From contig CAMYMU010000034.1 of NCBI GenBank assembly GCA_947259575.1, forward strand, positions 947 to 53,556: a DNA stretch of 52,610 bases, written 5' to 3'. Below are positions 41,249 through 50,510 of the stretch, piece by piece. This stretch comes from an uncultured Ectothiorhodospiraceae bacterium (GTDB lineage: Bacteria; Pseudomonadota; Gammaproteobacteria; UBA6429; Thiohalophilaceae). The translations under genes and the position numbers were made by a program. Each line of letters begins with the position of its first letter. Within the stretch, counting starts at the first letter, position 1. The notes beneath the pieces were generated by a model. The model had not been told where the DNA came from. It saw only the letters and a program-made list of their open reading frames with translations, and did no database searches.

Positions 41249-42223
41249 ATGCAATTACTGATATATTCACTAGCCATTGTCGGCGGCTTCGCCGTATTAG
41301 TTTGGGGCGCCGATCGTTTTGTACATGGTGCAGCCGGCACCGCGCGTAACCTGGGCGTCTCTTCACTCATCATTGGTTTGACTATTGTTGGTTTTGGCAC
41401 ATCAGCTCCAGAGATTCTCGTCTCGGTCACTGCGACTATCAATGGCAATCCGGGGATCGCGGTCGGAAATGCAATTGGTTCCAACATTGCAAATGTTGGC
41501 CTGGTCTTGGGTGCAACCGCATTGTTTTTTCCCTTGGTCGTCGGTTCAGATACACTAAAACGTGAGTTTCCGATCATGCTTGTGATGATGGGCGTAGCTC
41601 TTTTTCTGATTCTTGATTACGAACTCAGCCGCTACGATGGTGTTATTTTGTTATCCGGCATAGTTGCCTTTACCTTCTGGCTAATCCGCACGGCTAAAAC
41701 CAAACACGGCTATGAACCTTTAAGCCATGAATACGACAGTGAAATTCCGCGGATTCCTTTAAATACTGCACTTGGTTGGACATTCCTTGGACTCGTCTTA
41801 TTATTGATAAGCTCACAGGTTCTAATCTATGGAGCAGTCGGTGTCGCTAAATATTTTGGACTGAGTGACCTGGTCATTGGTCTTACTATCATTGCTATCG
41901 GCACCAGTCTGCCTGAGTTAGCAACGTCAATCATGAGTGCCGTAAAAAAAGAACCCGATATAGCCATTGGCAACATCATTGGCTCAAACATGTTTAACTT
42001 ACTCGCCGTGCTCGGTATCCCGGCCGTGATTGCACCCATTTCCCTGGAAGCCCATGTGCTGACGCGAGACTACGCGACCATGCTTGGGCTGAGTGTCTTA
42101 TTATTTATTTTTGCTTATGGTTTTAAAGCGCAGGGACGAATTAACCGGTTTGAAGGTGGCATTTTGCTTTCCAGTTATTTTGCCTACATGACTTACCTTT
42201 ATTTTAGCGCCATCCAGCCATAG
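41249..42223 (+). CDS. yrbG: Ca2+/Na+ (CaCA family) antiporter, YrbG-like
   Basis: Inner-membrane exchanger of 324 residues with about ten hydrophobic segments and the two CaCA alpha repeats, GFGTSAPEILVS (about 49-60) and AIGTSLPELATS (about 212-223). Same length and position (before kdsD) as E. coli YrbG (325). Its ion is inferred to be calcium from the family. 20 bases after mlaA, probably cotranscribed. Confidence 0.95.
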   Translation: MQLLIYSLAIVGGFAVLVWGADRFVHGAAGTARNLGVSSLIIGLTIVGFGTSAPEILVSVTATINGNPGIAVGNAIGSNIANVGLVLGATALFFPLVVGSDTLKREFPIMLVMMGVALFLILDYELSRYDGVILLSGIVAFTFWLIRTAKTKHGYEPLSHEYDSEIPRIPLNTALGWTFLGLVLLLISSQVLIYGAVGVAKYFGLSDLVIGLTIIAIGTSLPELATSIMSAVKKEPDIAIGNIIGSNMFNLLAVLGIPAVIAPISLEAHVLTRDYATMLGLSVLLFIFAYGFKAQGRINRFEGGILLSSYFAYMTYLYFSAIQP

Positions 42224-42296
42224 TATAAAAAAGCCGGGCATTCTGTGCCTCGTCGAGCTATATTCTTAACAGTACATTTAAATAAACAATACCGCT

Positions 42297-43271
42297 ATGG
42301 ACAAAACCAAGGTTGCCCAGCTGGCTAAAGCTGTTATCGAGACCGAGACGCGCGCAGCTGAGAAATTGCTCGACAGAATTAATGATACCTTTATCAGTGC
42401 GATCGATGCGATGTTGCACTGTAAGGGGCGTGTTGTTGTGCTTGGCATGGGTAAGTCAGGACACATCGGCAACAAGGTTGCTGCAACACTTGCCAGCACC
42501 GGCACCCCTGCTTTTTTCGTTCACCCCGGTGAAGCCAGTCATGGTGACCTGGGAATGATCACATCCCAAGACGTAGTGCTAGCCCTATCCAACTCCGGAG
42601 AAACCGACGAGATTCTGACTATCCTGCCATTGATTAAACGCCTTAATGTGCCGTTGATTGCCATGACCGGTAATCCACAATCACGTCTAGCGAAAGAATC
42701 AAGCTTCCATTTGGATGTCAGTGTTGAAAAAGAGGCTTGTCCTTTGGGTTTAGCGCCGACATCAAGCACCACCGTTACATTAGTCATGGGCGATGCCCTC
42801 GCCGTTGCACTACTGGAATCACGTGGCTTTACCCAGGATGATTTTGCTCGCTCTCATCCAGGTGGACGACTTGGTAAACGCTTGCTATTGCACGTTGAAG
42901 ATATTATGCACTCAGGTGATGATGTCCCCAGAATTCAGGCTGGTGCAAACATGACGGCGGCACTGGAAGAAATGAGTAAAAAAGGATTGGGCATGACAAC
43001 CATCGTTGATAACAACGGCGCCTTACTCGGTGTCTTTACTGATGGTGATGTACGTAGATTACTCGATCATGGTGAGATTAAAATAAGTGATCTCAAAATT
43101 GATGATGTCATGAGTACAAACTGCATGAGTATTCATAAATCTCAACTTGCAGCAGAAGCGCTTCAACTTATGGAAGCAAAAAGTATTAACGCTTTTCCTG
43201 TCGTTGATGAAAACAACAAGGTCATCGGCGCTCTTAATATGCACAACCTGTTACGCGCGGGCGTTGTATAA
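42297..43271 (+). CDS. kdsD: D-arabinose 5-phosphate isomerase
   Basis: Isomerises ribulose 5-phosphate to arabinose 5-phosphate, the KDO precursor. The 324 residues (E. coli 328) have an N-terminal SIS domain (about 35-170, with LGMGKSGHIGNK and ALSNSGETDE), the SHPGG block and two CBS domains (about 205-320). ATG has no clear ribosome-binding site. A 73-base gap separates it from the antiporter, with a TATATT that could be a -10. Confidence 0.97.
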   Translation: MDKTKVAQLAKAVIETETRAAEKLLDRINDTFISAIDAMLHCKGRVVVLGMGKSGHIGNKVAATLASTGTPAFFVHPGEASHGDLGMITSQDVVLALSNSGETDEILTILPLIKRLNVPLIAMTGNPQSRLAKESSFHLDVSVEKEACPLGLAPTSSTTVTLVMGDALAVALLESRGFTQDDFARSHPGGRLGKRLLLHVEDIMHSGDDVPRIQAGANMTAALEEMSKKGLGMTTIVDNNGALLGVFTDGDVRRLLDHGEIKISDLKIDDVMSTNCMSIHKSQLAAEALQLMEAKSINAFPVVDENNKVIGALNMHNLLRAGVV

Positions 43272-43288
43272 ATATAGAAGGTATTCAC

Positions 43289-43810
43289 ATGCAAGATATA
43301 TTAAATCTGGCAAAAAAAATCAAATTAGTTATTTTCGATGTTGATGGCGTACTCACTGATGGTAGTTTGTTTTTTGGTGATGATGGGCAGGAATACAAAG
43401 CCTTTTACTCACGTGATGGTCTTGGTATCAAACTTTTACAACGCACAGGGGTTGAAGTTGGGATTATCACTGCACGGGATTCTCAACTGGTTAATCACCG
43501 CATGGAGAACCTCGGAATTGAACACCTTTATCAGGGACGGCTCGACAAAATATCAGCGTTCGAAGAAATGATTGCTAAATTAAATGTCAGCCCTGAGCAA
43601 ACAGCCTACGCAGGTGATGATGTCGTTGACTTACCTGTCATGAAAAAAGTTGGGCTCGCGATAGCTGTTCAAGATGCACACCCTTTCGTAAAAAAACACG
43701 CACACTGGATCACCGAGCACAATGGTGGTCGTGGTGCCGCACGAGATATATGCGAATTGATCATGGAAGCTCAGGGCACACTAGATGATCAATTGAACGC
43801 CTTCATGTAA
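43289..43810 (+). CDS. kdsC: KDO 8-phosphate phosphatase
   Basis: HAD-superfamily phosphatase of 173 residues that releases KDO from KDO 8-phosphate. Nucleophile and acid aspartates are D17 and D19 in FDVDGVLTDG; the substrate and metal block AYAGDDVVDLPVM is near the C-terminus. It is the short class without a cap domain, which forms tetramers. GAAGG precedes the ATG by 7 bases; the stop touches the lptC start. Confidence 0.96.
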   Translation: MQDILNLAKKIKLVIFDVDGVLTDGSLFFGDDGQEYKAFYSRDGLGIKLLQRTGVEVGIITARDSQLVNHRMENLGIEHLYQGRLDKISAFEEMIAKLNVSPEQTAYAGDDVVDLPVMKKVGLAIAVQDAHPFVKKHAHWITEHNGGRGAARDICELIMEAQGTLDDQLNAFM

Positions 43811-44377
43811 ATGGGTAAGCTGCATTACATTATCGTCCTAATCGTGGTACTTGCGATTGCCACCCTCACCTACCAGTTATCAACCTCTGTCGATGAAACA
43901 GCTGACTTAACTGATCCCAGCCTGCGACATGACCCAGATTACTTCATCAGCGAATTTAAGGCCACCATGTATGACCAGAGCGGAGTTGCCCGCTATCGCC
44001 TGGCTGCAAAGCATTTGGAACATTTTCCCGATACCGACACCATTGAAGTGCAAGATCCTCGTGTAGAATATATCGATCCAACTCGCCAGGTTTGGTTGGC
44101 AACATCCGACTATGGGATTGGCTACGAAAATACGGAAATCCTGAAATTGTCCGGGAACGTCAAAATAGTAAGCAACAACCCTGATCCGGATAAAAATCTG
44201 GTCCTGGAGACCGATAAGTTAACCATTACATTCGCGAAAAAACAGGCCAGTACCGATACCAGGGTGAAGATCATCGGAAAAAACAGTACTATCACTTCAA
44301 AAGGTATGGATGTAAATTTAGACACTGGGATCTTGACCCTTAAGTCCCAGGCACGAGGACGATATGTTCCAAAGTAA
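43811..44377 (+). CDS. lptC: LPS export protein LptC
   Basis: Bitopic membrane protein of the Lpt bridge: one N-terminal transmembrane helix (about 5-22) and a periplasmic beta-jellyroll domain (about 55-185). 188 residues, as in E. coli (191). Starts directly after the kdsC stop; overlaps lptA by 14 bases. Identity rests on topology, the jellyroll pattern of alternating strands and its place in kdsC-lptC-lptA-lptB. Confidence 0.92.
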   Translation: MGKLHYIIVLIVVLAIATLTYQLSTSVDETADLTDPSLRHDPDYFISEFKATMYDQSGVARYRLAAKHLEHFPDTDTIEVQDPRVEYIDPTRQVWLATSDYGIGYENTEILKLSGNVKIVSNNPDPDKNLVLETDKLTITFAKKQASTDTRVKIIGKNSTITSKGMDVNLDTGILTLKSQARGRYVPK

Positions 44378-44927
44378 ACCGCGACATTTATCTTTGTTGA
44401 CCGCTATCCTGGCCATGGCCATCTTGGTTTTCGCAGGAGCAAAGCCTGGTTGGGCATTGCACAGTGACCGCGATCAACCGATCGATATCCGTGCCGATCG
44501 AGTGGAAGTAAACGAAAAAGAAGAAGTCAGTCAGTACGTGGGTAATGTTCATCTTAAGCAAGGCACGCTCGATATCAAAGCTGATAAAATCACGGTTTAC
44601 TTGAGCGAAGGCAGATTAACCAAGATTGCGATCCGCGGTAATCCCGCCACGTTCAAGCAACAGCCCGAAGACAAACAGGATATTGTTAAATCGAGTGCCC
44701 GCTACATGGAGTACTTTGCGAGTAAAGAGCACCTGGTACTAAAAACCAATGCCCAGGTTGTACAGGGTGCTAACCACTTCAGCGGCGATTATATTGAATA
44801 TGACACCCTCAATAGCACCGTGAAAGCCAATAAAGATGAAGACAGTGGCTCGCGTGTCCATGCTATCATTCAACCTAAAGCTGACACCGATGAAGAAGCG
44901 CCACAAACACCTACCCCACAACAATGA
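44364..44927 (+). CDS. lptA: Periplasmic LPS transport protein LptA
   Basis: LptA forms the periplasmic bridge for LPS between LptC and LptD. The 187 residues start with a Sec signal peptide (about 1-32, cleavage near GWA) followed by the OstA-like jellyroll with [13 protein letters not shown] (about 38-50), [18 protein letters not shown] and a proline-rich tail. GAGG lies 5 bases before the ATG; the end overlaps lptB by ATGA. Confidence 0.95.
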   Translation: MFQSKPRHLSLLTAILAMAILVFAGAKPGWALHSDRDQPIDIRADRVEVNEKEEVSQYVGNVHLKQGTLDIKADKITVYLSEGRLTKIAIRGNPATFKQQPEDKQDIVKSSARYMEYFASKEHLVLKTNAQVVQGANHFSGDYIEYDTLNSTVKANKDEDSGSRVHAIIQPKADTDEEAPQTPTPQQ

Positions 44928-45649
44928 GTACTCTCGCAGCACAAAGTCTGGCTAAAAAATATAAACGTCGCAGTGTCGTCAAGGATGTCTCGTTTCATAT
45001 TAATAGCGGTGAAGTCGTCGGTCTACTAGGGCCCAATGGCGCAGGAAAAACCACTTCCTTCTATATGGTCGTTGGCCTGGTCGATGCCGAAAAAGGCAAT
45101 GTTTACCTGGATGATCATGATTTAACCAACATGCCGATGCATGATCGGGCCCGAATGGGCATTGGTTATTTACCACAGGAAGCCTCTGTATTTAGAAAGC
45201 TTTCCGTTACGGACAATATCATGGCGATTCTGCAAACCCGTGAGGATTTGGAGCCTGCCCAGCAGGAGAATGCACTTGAAGAACTGCTTGAAGAGCTCCA
45301 TATCACTCATATACGTAACAATATCGGCATGAGCCTCTCAGGTGGTGAACGACGCAGAGTTGAGATAGCCAGAGCCTTAGCGACTATGCCCAGGTTTATC
45401 CTGTTAGATGAGCCATTTGCCGGTGTCGACCCAATATCAGTGCTCGATATTCAGTCAATTATTCATCACTTACGCGAGCGCGATATTGGTGTGTTAATAA
45501 CTGACCATAATGTAAGGGAAACCCTAAATATCTGCGATCGTGGCTACATAATCAATGAGGGCGATGTAATCGCTCAAGGTGAGCCTGAAACGTTATTGGC
45601 CGATAAGCAGGTTAGAAAAGTCTACCTCGGGGAGCAATTTAAGCTCTAA
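44924..45649 (+). CDS. lptB: ATPase of the LPS exporter
   Basis: ABC ATPase of LptB2FGC, 241 residues, equal in length to E. coli LptB. Walker [10 protein letters not shown] at about 35-43, signature [15 protein letters not shown], Walker [14 protein letters not shown]. The start overlaps lptA. Last gene before rpoN after an 87-base gap, which contains a 6-bp GACCTG/CAGGTC inverted repeat near 45698-45722. Confidence 0.97.
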   Translation: MSTLAAQSLAKKYKRRSVVKDVSFHINSGEVVGLLGPNGAGKTTSFYMVVGLVDAEKGNVYLDDHDLTNMPMHDRARMGIGYLPQEASVFRKLSVTDNIMAILQTREDLEPAQQENALEELLEELHITHIRNNIGMSLSGGERRRVEIARALATMPRFILLDEPFAGVDPISVLDIQSIIHHLRERDIGVLITDHNVRETLNICDRGYIINEGDVIAQGEPETLLADKQVRKVYLGEQFKL

Positions 45650-45736
45650 AATCATTGCTGGGTGTAAGGACAAATCTAGGCTAAAATTAAACTACGACCT
45701 GTGACAACATCAAGCAGGTCCTCAAAAACATAAAAT

Positions 45737-47242
45737 ATGAAACAAGCATTACAACTCCGTCTTGGTCAACACCTAACCATGACTCCTCAATTGCAACAGG
45801 CAATCAAACTGTTGCAACTGTCGACGTTAGAACTCCAACAAGAAATCCAGGAAGCCCTCGATTCAAACTTGATGCTTGAAGTGGCAGAAGACGGTGATAC
45901 TGAGACTGCCAATAAACCTGAAAATGATTCAGAACAATCAGACCAACCCACACAATCCGAACAAGCGAATTCAAATGCGCAAGAGACACCCGATCAGGAA
46001 AAACCTGAGCAGGATAGTATGGAGTCTGAGACCATCCCGGAAGACCTACCCGTCGACAGCGCCTGGGATGATATTTATGATAATATCCAAACCTCATCAG
46101 CCTCACCAAGTTACCAGGAATCAGATCGCGAACAGGAAGTGGGTGACACGAATAGTGAAACCTTGCAAGAACATCTACGTTGGCAAATGCAGCTAACACC
46201 ATTCTCAGATAATGATTTGTTAATCGCCGACGCCATCATTGATGCGATCGACGATGATGGCTTTCTACGCACTAGCATAGAAGAACTACACCAGATTCTC
46301 CCCGACTATATGGAGATAGAACTGGACGAAGTGGAAGCCGTGTTACATCGTGTGCAAAATTTTGACCCACCCGGTGTCGGCGCCAGATCAGTTCAGGAAA
46401 GTCTGATACTCCAGCTCAAGCAGATACTAAATGAATCTGATGAGAATCATGTTGCCTTTAAACTTGTATCTGAATATTTTGACTTGCTTGCCAATCGTGA
46501 CTTTAACCAGTTGATGCGCAAACTGGGAATTGACGAGGAAGAACTCAAAGCCTTGATCACAATCATTCAATCACTAAACCCCAGACCCGGTAGCCAGATA
46601 ACGGCAAGCAAGGCTGAATACATTGTGCCCGATGTTTTTGTTCGAAAAATTAAGGGCAAATGGAAAGTTGAATTGAATCCGGATGCTGCGCCTCGTATTC
46701 GTATTAATGCGACCTACGCGGGGATGGTCAAACAGGCACAAAGCTCTGCAGATTCAACTTATATGAAAAATCATTTACAAGAGGCACGTTGGTTTATTAA
46801 GAGTCTTGCTAGTCGCAATGAAACCCTGCTGAAAGTCGCTACCTGCATCGTAGAAAGGCAGCGTGCTTTTTTAGAATATGGTGAAGAAGCCATGAAGGCT
46901 CTGGTATTGCATGATATTGCTGAGGCAGTTGATATGCATGAGTCAACTATCTCTCGAGTCACAACTAAAAAGTATATGCATACACCGCGCGGCATCTTTG
47001 AGCTGAAATACTTTTTTTCTAGTCACGTTTCCACAGCTGATGGTGGAGAGTGTTCTGCCACCGCAATTAGAGCCTTAATCAAAAAACTTATCGCAGCAGA
47101 AGCACCAGGTAAACCTTTAAGCGACAGTAAGATAGCAAATTTTTTATCCGAACAAGGTATTAACGTTGCAAGACGAACTGTAGCGAAATATCGTGAAGCA
47201 ATGGCTATTCCACCTTCGAATGAACGAAAGCGCTTAGCCTGA
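45737..47242 (+). CDS. rpoN: RNA polymerase sigma-54 factor
   Basis: Sigma-54 directs RNA polymerase to -24/-12 promoters and needs enhancer-binding activators. The 501 residues (E. coli 477) show region I ([20 protein letters not shown], about 6-26), a Q/D/E-rich acidic region II (about 50-115), the core-binding domain, an HTH ([15 protein letters not shown]) and the RpoN box [11 protein letters not shown] near the C-terminus. No strong ribosome-binding site before the ATG. Followed by hpf, ptsN and PTS genes as in relatives. Confidence 0.97.
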   Translation: MKQALQLRLGQHLTMTPQLQQAIKLLQLSTLELQQEIQEALDSNLMLEVAEDGDTETANKPENDSEQSDQPTQSEQANSNAQETPDQEKPEQDSMESETIPEDLPVDSAWDDIYDNIQTSSASPSYQESDREQEVGDTNSETLQEHLRWQMQLTPFSDNDLLIADAIIDAIDDDGFLRTSIEELHQILPDYMEIELDEVEAVLHRVQNFDPPGVGARSVQESLILQLKQILNESDENHVAFKLVSEYFDLLANRDFNQLMRKLGIDEEELKALITIIQSLNPRPGSQITASKAEYIVPDVFVRKIKGKWKVELNPDAAPRIRINATYAGMVKQAQSSADSTYMKNHLQEARWFIKSLASRNETLLKVATCIVERQRAFLEYGEEAMKALVLHDIAEAVDMHESTISRVTTKKYMHTPRGIFELKYFFSSHVSTADGGECSATAIRALIKKLIAAEAPGKPLSDSKIANFLSEQGINVARRTVAKYREAMAIPPSNERKRLA

Positions 47243-47262
47243 TCATATGAAAGGAGCATACT

Positions 47263-47589
47263 ATGCAACTGAATATCACTGGACATCATGTAGACATCAC
47301 AGAATCATTACAAAACTATGTAGAAAGCAAGCTTGAACGATTAGAGCGGCACTTTGATAACGTAACCAATGTCCATGTAATATTAACCGTAGAGAAACAA
47401 CGTCAAAAAGCCGAGGCAACCATTCATCTCAGTGGTGCTGACGTGTTTGCAGATGCCGTTAATAATGATATGTATGCTTCCATTGATGCATTAATTGACA
47501 AGCTTGATCGGCAGGTTAAAAAGCATAAGGAAAAAATGCAAGATCATCATCGTAGTGAAGGGCGAGCCCAAAAGCACACTGAAGAATAA
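47263..47589 (+). CDS. hpf: Ribosome hibernation promoting factor, short form
   Basis: HPF of 108 residues (E. coli 95) that forms 100S ribosomes in stationary phase. Family pattern: MQLNITGHHVDITESLQNYV start, DVFADAVNNDMYASIDALIDKLDRQ centre, and a basic helix end. No C-terminal long-form domain. Strong ribosome-binding site AAAGGAG 6 bases before the ATG. 20 bases after rpoN. Confidence 0.96.
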   Translation: MQLNITGHHVDITESLQNYVESKLERLERHFDNVTNVHVILTVEKQRQKAEATIHLSGADVFADAVNNDMYASIDALIDKLDRQVKKHKEKMQDHHRSEGRAQKHTEE

Positions 47590-47621
47590 CGAACTAATGA
47601 GAAAGAAAGAAAGTAAGCAAA

Positions 47622-48083
47622 ATGTTATTGACTGATTTAATTACACCCGAACGAATCGCTTGTGATGTCGATGCACAAAGTAAAAAACGCGCACTCGAGC
47701 ATTTAAGCGAAATTATTTCCCGTACAGAAGATACCATTTCATCAAATGATGTCTTTGAGAGCCTCCTGGCGCGCGAGCGTCTCGGCGGCACGGGCGTCGG
47801 ACATGGTGTTGCCATACCTCATGGCCGCTTAAAGGATAATAGCCATACACTTGGCGCCTTTATTAAACTACAAAAAGGTGTCGATTATGACGCAGCCGAT
47901 CATCAACCCGTTGATCTACTGTTTGCGCTACTCGTACCAAAAGAATCAACAGACGAACATCTACAAATACTTGCACAACTCGCTAAGATGTTTAGTAATG
48001 AAGATTTCAGGCAAAAATTACGTAATGCAGAGACTAGCCATGCAATCCATCAGCTACTAAGTGACTGGAACGAAACAGTTTAG
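47622..48083 (+). CDS. ptsN: Nitrogen-PTS EIIA component
   Basis: EIIA-Ntr (153 residues) with a PTS EIIA fructose-type domain; the phosphorylated histidine is H67 in HGVAIPHGR. In relatives it controls potassium transport and other processes through its phosphorylation state. It follows hpf by 32 bases and is followed by a 182-base AT-rich gap before hprK. Confidence 0.95.
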   Translation: MLLTDLITPERIACDVDAQSKKRALEHLSEIISRTEDTISSNDVFESLLARERLGGTGVGHGVAIPHGRLKDNSHTLGAFIKLQKGVDYDAADHQPVDLLFALLVPKESTDEHLQILAQLAKMFSNEDFRQKLRNAETSHAIHQLLSDWNETV

Positions 48084-48265
48084 TCAATAGCGATTTTTCC
48101 ACCCCTGCTAACTTGATTTTACCAAGTATTCATTACTAGTATTATCCTATTCAATATTTAAGTTCTTTAGCATCAGGTTTCACTGGTATTAGTTTTTTCA
48201 TCCACTAAGCTAATTCCTAACGAAACAATAAATACATATAAAAACAAACCTCAAGGTGCAAACTT

Positions 48266-48799
48266 ATGGGTCTAGCCGAACATTGTGAACATGGCGTATT
48301 TCTGTCAGTTTTTGGTGTTGGACTGCTGATTAAGGGCGATGCCGGAATGGGAAAAAGTACTCTGGCATTGGAATTAATAGAACGCGGTCATCAGTTTATT
48401 TGTGATGATGTTGTCCAGCTTAGTGTTGATAATACTCGACTCATGGGTAAAAGTCCGCAGCTTCTAAAAGACTTACTCGCTGTCCGCGACTTGGGTGTCA
48501 TAAATATTTCACAACTATTTTCAGCCGCTAGCTGTCTAATACAATACCCTCTCGATCTGGTGATTAAGCTCGTTGACAGTGAACATGGAATAAGATCAAC
48601 CCTAACCGGTATACAGTCTCATCTCACAATTTTAAACCATAAAATTCCAGTTCAGCTACTCCACGCGCATCCCAAGCGAAATCTTGCGATCGTCACAGAA
48701 ACCGCAGTAAAAAATCATATACTCTACAAACGTGGTCAAGATGCGGGTACACTCTTGGAAAAACAACAACAACAATTTATATATAATCAGACATCATGA
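48266..48799 (+). CDS. hprK: HPr kinase/phosphorylase, C-terminal domain only
   Basis: The 177 residues correspond to the complete catalytic domain of HprK/P and nothing more. Visible: histidine in HGVFLSVFG (residue 9), P-loop GDAGMGKS (24-31), catalytic acid pair D47-D48 (FICDDV), the family signature DLGVINISQLF, and the end RNLAIVTETAVKNHILYKRG. The N-terminal regulatory domain of about 130 residues seen in full-length HprK (about 310) is absent; short HprK is otherwise known from alphaproteobacteria. The residue after the P-loop serine is T, where full-length enzymes usually have E. The ATG has AAGG 9 bases upstream. Overlaps rapZ by ATGA. Confidence 0.9.
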   Translation: MGLAEHCEHGVFLSVFGVGLLIKGDAGMGKSTLALELIERGHQFICDDVVQLSVDNTRLMGKSPQLLKDLLAVRDLGVINISQLFSAASCLIQYPLDLVIKLVDSEHGIRSTLTGIQSHLTILNHKIPVQLLHAHPKRNLAIVTETAVKNHILYKRGQDAGTLLEKQQQQFIYNQTS

Positions 48800-49653
48800 A
48801 GTTAATAATCGTAAGTGGCTTATCCGGCTCTGGAAAATCGATTGCATTACAAGCACTTGAGGATGTGGGTTTCAATTGCATAGATAATTTACCGATGGCG
48901 CTACTGAATGCACTGGCCGTCCAAATCACCCATGCTGCCGATCCCATCTCTGAGCATTTCGCGGTCGGTATCGATGCTCGAAACCTGGCTCATGACCTTG
49001 AGCAGTTTCCTGAATTACTGGAAACCTTGCATGCAATGAACCTCAGCACCAAGGTAATTTATTTAACCGCGGACGAGCAAACGCTAATAAAACGCTTTAG
49101 TGAAACACGTCGCAAGCACCCACTTAGCACAGGTGAGACCTCTTTAAACGAGGCAATCGCACATGAAAGTAATTATCTTGCCCCTGTATCATCCAGCGCC
49201 GATCTAACCATTGATACCAGCCGCACCAATGTCCATCAGCTACGTGAGTTGATCAGGCAGTGTGTTGAAACAGACAATCAGGAAGGCATGTCGATCCTGG
49301 TTGAGTCATTTGGTTTTAAACACGGGATCCCTAATGACGCCAATTTTATTTTTGATGTTCGCTGCATTACCAACCCACACTGGGTACCTGAGTTACGCAG
49401 CAAAACTGGGAAAGAAGCAGATGTCATTGCTTACCTGGAATCTCATGAAGATGTTGGCAGAATGTACAATGATATATCTAGCTTTATCAATAAATGGATT
49501 CCAACCTTTGAAGAAGAAAACCGAAGTTATATGACCATCGCTATAGGTTGTACTGGCGGTTACCATCGGTCTGTATATCTTTCTGAAAAAATCGGCAAGG
49601 CATTACAGCAAAAATATAACAACGTCGTCATCAGGCATCGTGAGTTGTCGTGA
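48796..49653 (+). CDS. rapZ: RNase adapter RapZ
   Basis: P-loop protein of 285 residues (E. coli 284), which in E. coli binds small RNAs and guides RNase E in glucosamine-6-phosphate control. Walker A GLSGSGKS at 8-15, the DNLPMALL stretch, SFGFKHGIP, and the C-terminal GCTGGYHRSVYLSE block. The ATG overlaps hprK; the end overlaps EIIA as GTGA. Confidence 0.97.
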   Translation: MKLIIVSGLSGSGKSIALQALEDVGFNCIDNLPMALLNALAVQITHAADPISEHFAVGIDARNLAHDLEQFPELLETLHAMNLSTKVIYLTADEQTLIKRFSETRRKHPLSTGETSLNEAIAHESNYLAPVSSSADLTIDTSRTNVHQLRELIRQCVETDNQEGMSILVESFGFKHGIPNDANFIFDVRCITNPHWVPELRSKTGKEADVIAYLESHEDVGRMYNDISSFINKWIPTFEEENRSYMTIAIGCTGGYHRSVYLSEKIGKALQQKYNNVVIRHRELS

Positions 49654-50057
49654 GCGTTGGTTTACTCATAGTGACCCACGGCAATATCGGACAATCATTA
49701 TATGATGCGGCCGCACATATTATGGATAGCTGTCCAATCAGGACTCTAATTATTTCACTCCATGCAAACGATGATCGCGAAACTAAAGAAAAAGAGGTCA
49801 ATAAGACAATTAGCGAACTAGACACCGGTATGGGTGTGATCATTCTAACCGATATGTATGGCGCGACTCCAAGTAACATTGCCTGTCTGAACGAAACCAA
49901 TAACGTAAAGATTATATCCGGTCTAAATCTGCCAATGTTAATCAGGGTAATGAATTATCCAAATTTAAGCTTGTGGGAGTTAGCTGAAAAAGCAATAACT
50001 GGTGGCCAGGAAGGAATTTTATGTTGCCAAATTCAAAAGAGAGCCAATGCTTCGTAA
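49650..50057 (+). CDS. Mannose-family PTS EIIA protein
   Basis: Stand-alone EIIA of the mannose family (135 residues), with the phosphorylated histidine H10 in IVTHGNIGQSL and the DMYGATPSN motif. No EIIB, EIIC or EIID genes are nearby, so a regulatory role is likely. GTG start overlapping rapZ by 4 bases; the end overlaps HPr by 11 bases. Confidence 0.94.
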   Translation: MSVGLLIVTHGNIGQSLYDAAAHIMDSCPIRTLIISLHANDDRETKEKEVNKTISELDTGMGVIILTDMYGATPSNIACLNETNNVKIISGLNLPMLIRVMNYPNLSLWELAEKAITGGQEGILCCQIQKRANAS

Positions 50058-50316
50058 ACAAATTGAAATAATTAACAAACTGGGGATGCATGCCAGAGCT
50101 GCAGCAAAATTTGTTACCCTAGCCCAGACATTCAAATCAGATATAAAACTGGCACGATCTGATCAACAAGTTAATGGAAAGAGTATCATGGGTGTCATGA
50201 TGTTAGCTGCTGCAAAAGGTAGCATCATTGAATTAATTATCGAAGGCGAAGATGAACAGCAGGCCGTAGATTCACTCAGTCAACTAATCAATAATCGCTT
50301 CGAAGAAGATGAATGA
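50047..50316 (+). CDS. ptsH: HPr phosphocarrier (NPr-like)
   Basis: HPr-family protein of 89 residues. The EI-dependent histidine is H15 (KLGMHARAAAKF), and serine 46 in GKSIMGVM is the site HprK phosphorylates in other species. The start is taken at ATG 50047, which fits the family N-terminus; an upstream in-frame start falls inside the EIIA gene. No enzyme I gene follows; instead mgtE comes after 194 bases. It may be named npr from its position. Confidence 0.94.
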   Translation: MLRKQIEIINKLGMHARAAAKFVTLAQTFKSDIKLARSDQQVNGKSIMGVMMLAAAKGSIIELIIEGEDEQQAVDSLSQLINNRFEEDE

Positions 50317-50413
50317 GTATCCGCGCGTTTCAGACTCATTTAATCAGGTAGATATTCCTTTAGGTTCTATTCCGCAACCAGTTGCTATTCGTTTCCCTTA
50401 GCGAGTTTCACTT

Positions 50414-50419
50414 TATAAT
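50414..50419 (+). promoter_or_regulatory. Candidate -10 box upstream of mgtE
   Basis: A perfect TATAAT lies about 92 bases before the mgtE start, with only a weak -35. It would give a leader of roughly 85 bases. I see no recognisable magnesium riboswitch in it; a 5-bp stem ACACT/AGTGT lies just before the ribosome-binding site. Confidence 0.35.
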
Positions 50420-50510
50420 TTCAGTAGCTCTATAGCTGAATGCCGATCACTTGATGTCGATTTTATCAGCCCGCCCTGCTACACTTGCGTCAGTGTGAGG
50501 AGTGGTTGTA

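Noticed and set aside
50317-50510. Magnesium riboswitch (M-box) before mgtE
   Set aside because: No recognisable conserved M-box blocks and the gap is short; only a candidate -10 and a 5-bp stem are seen.
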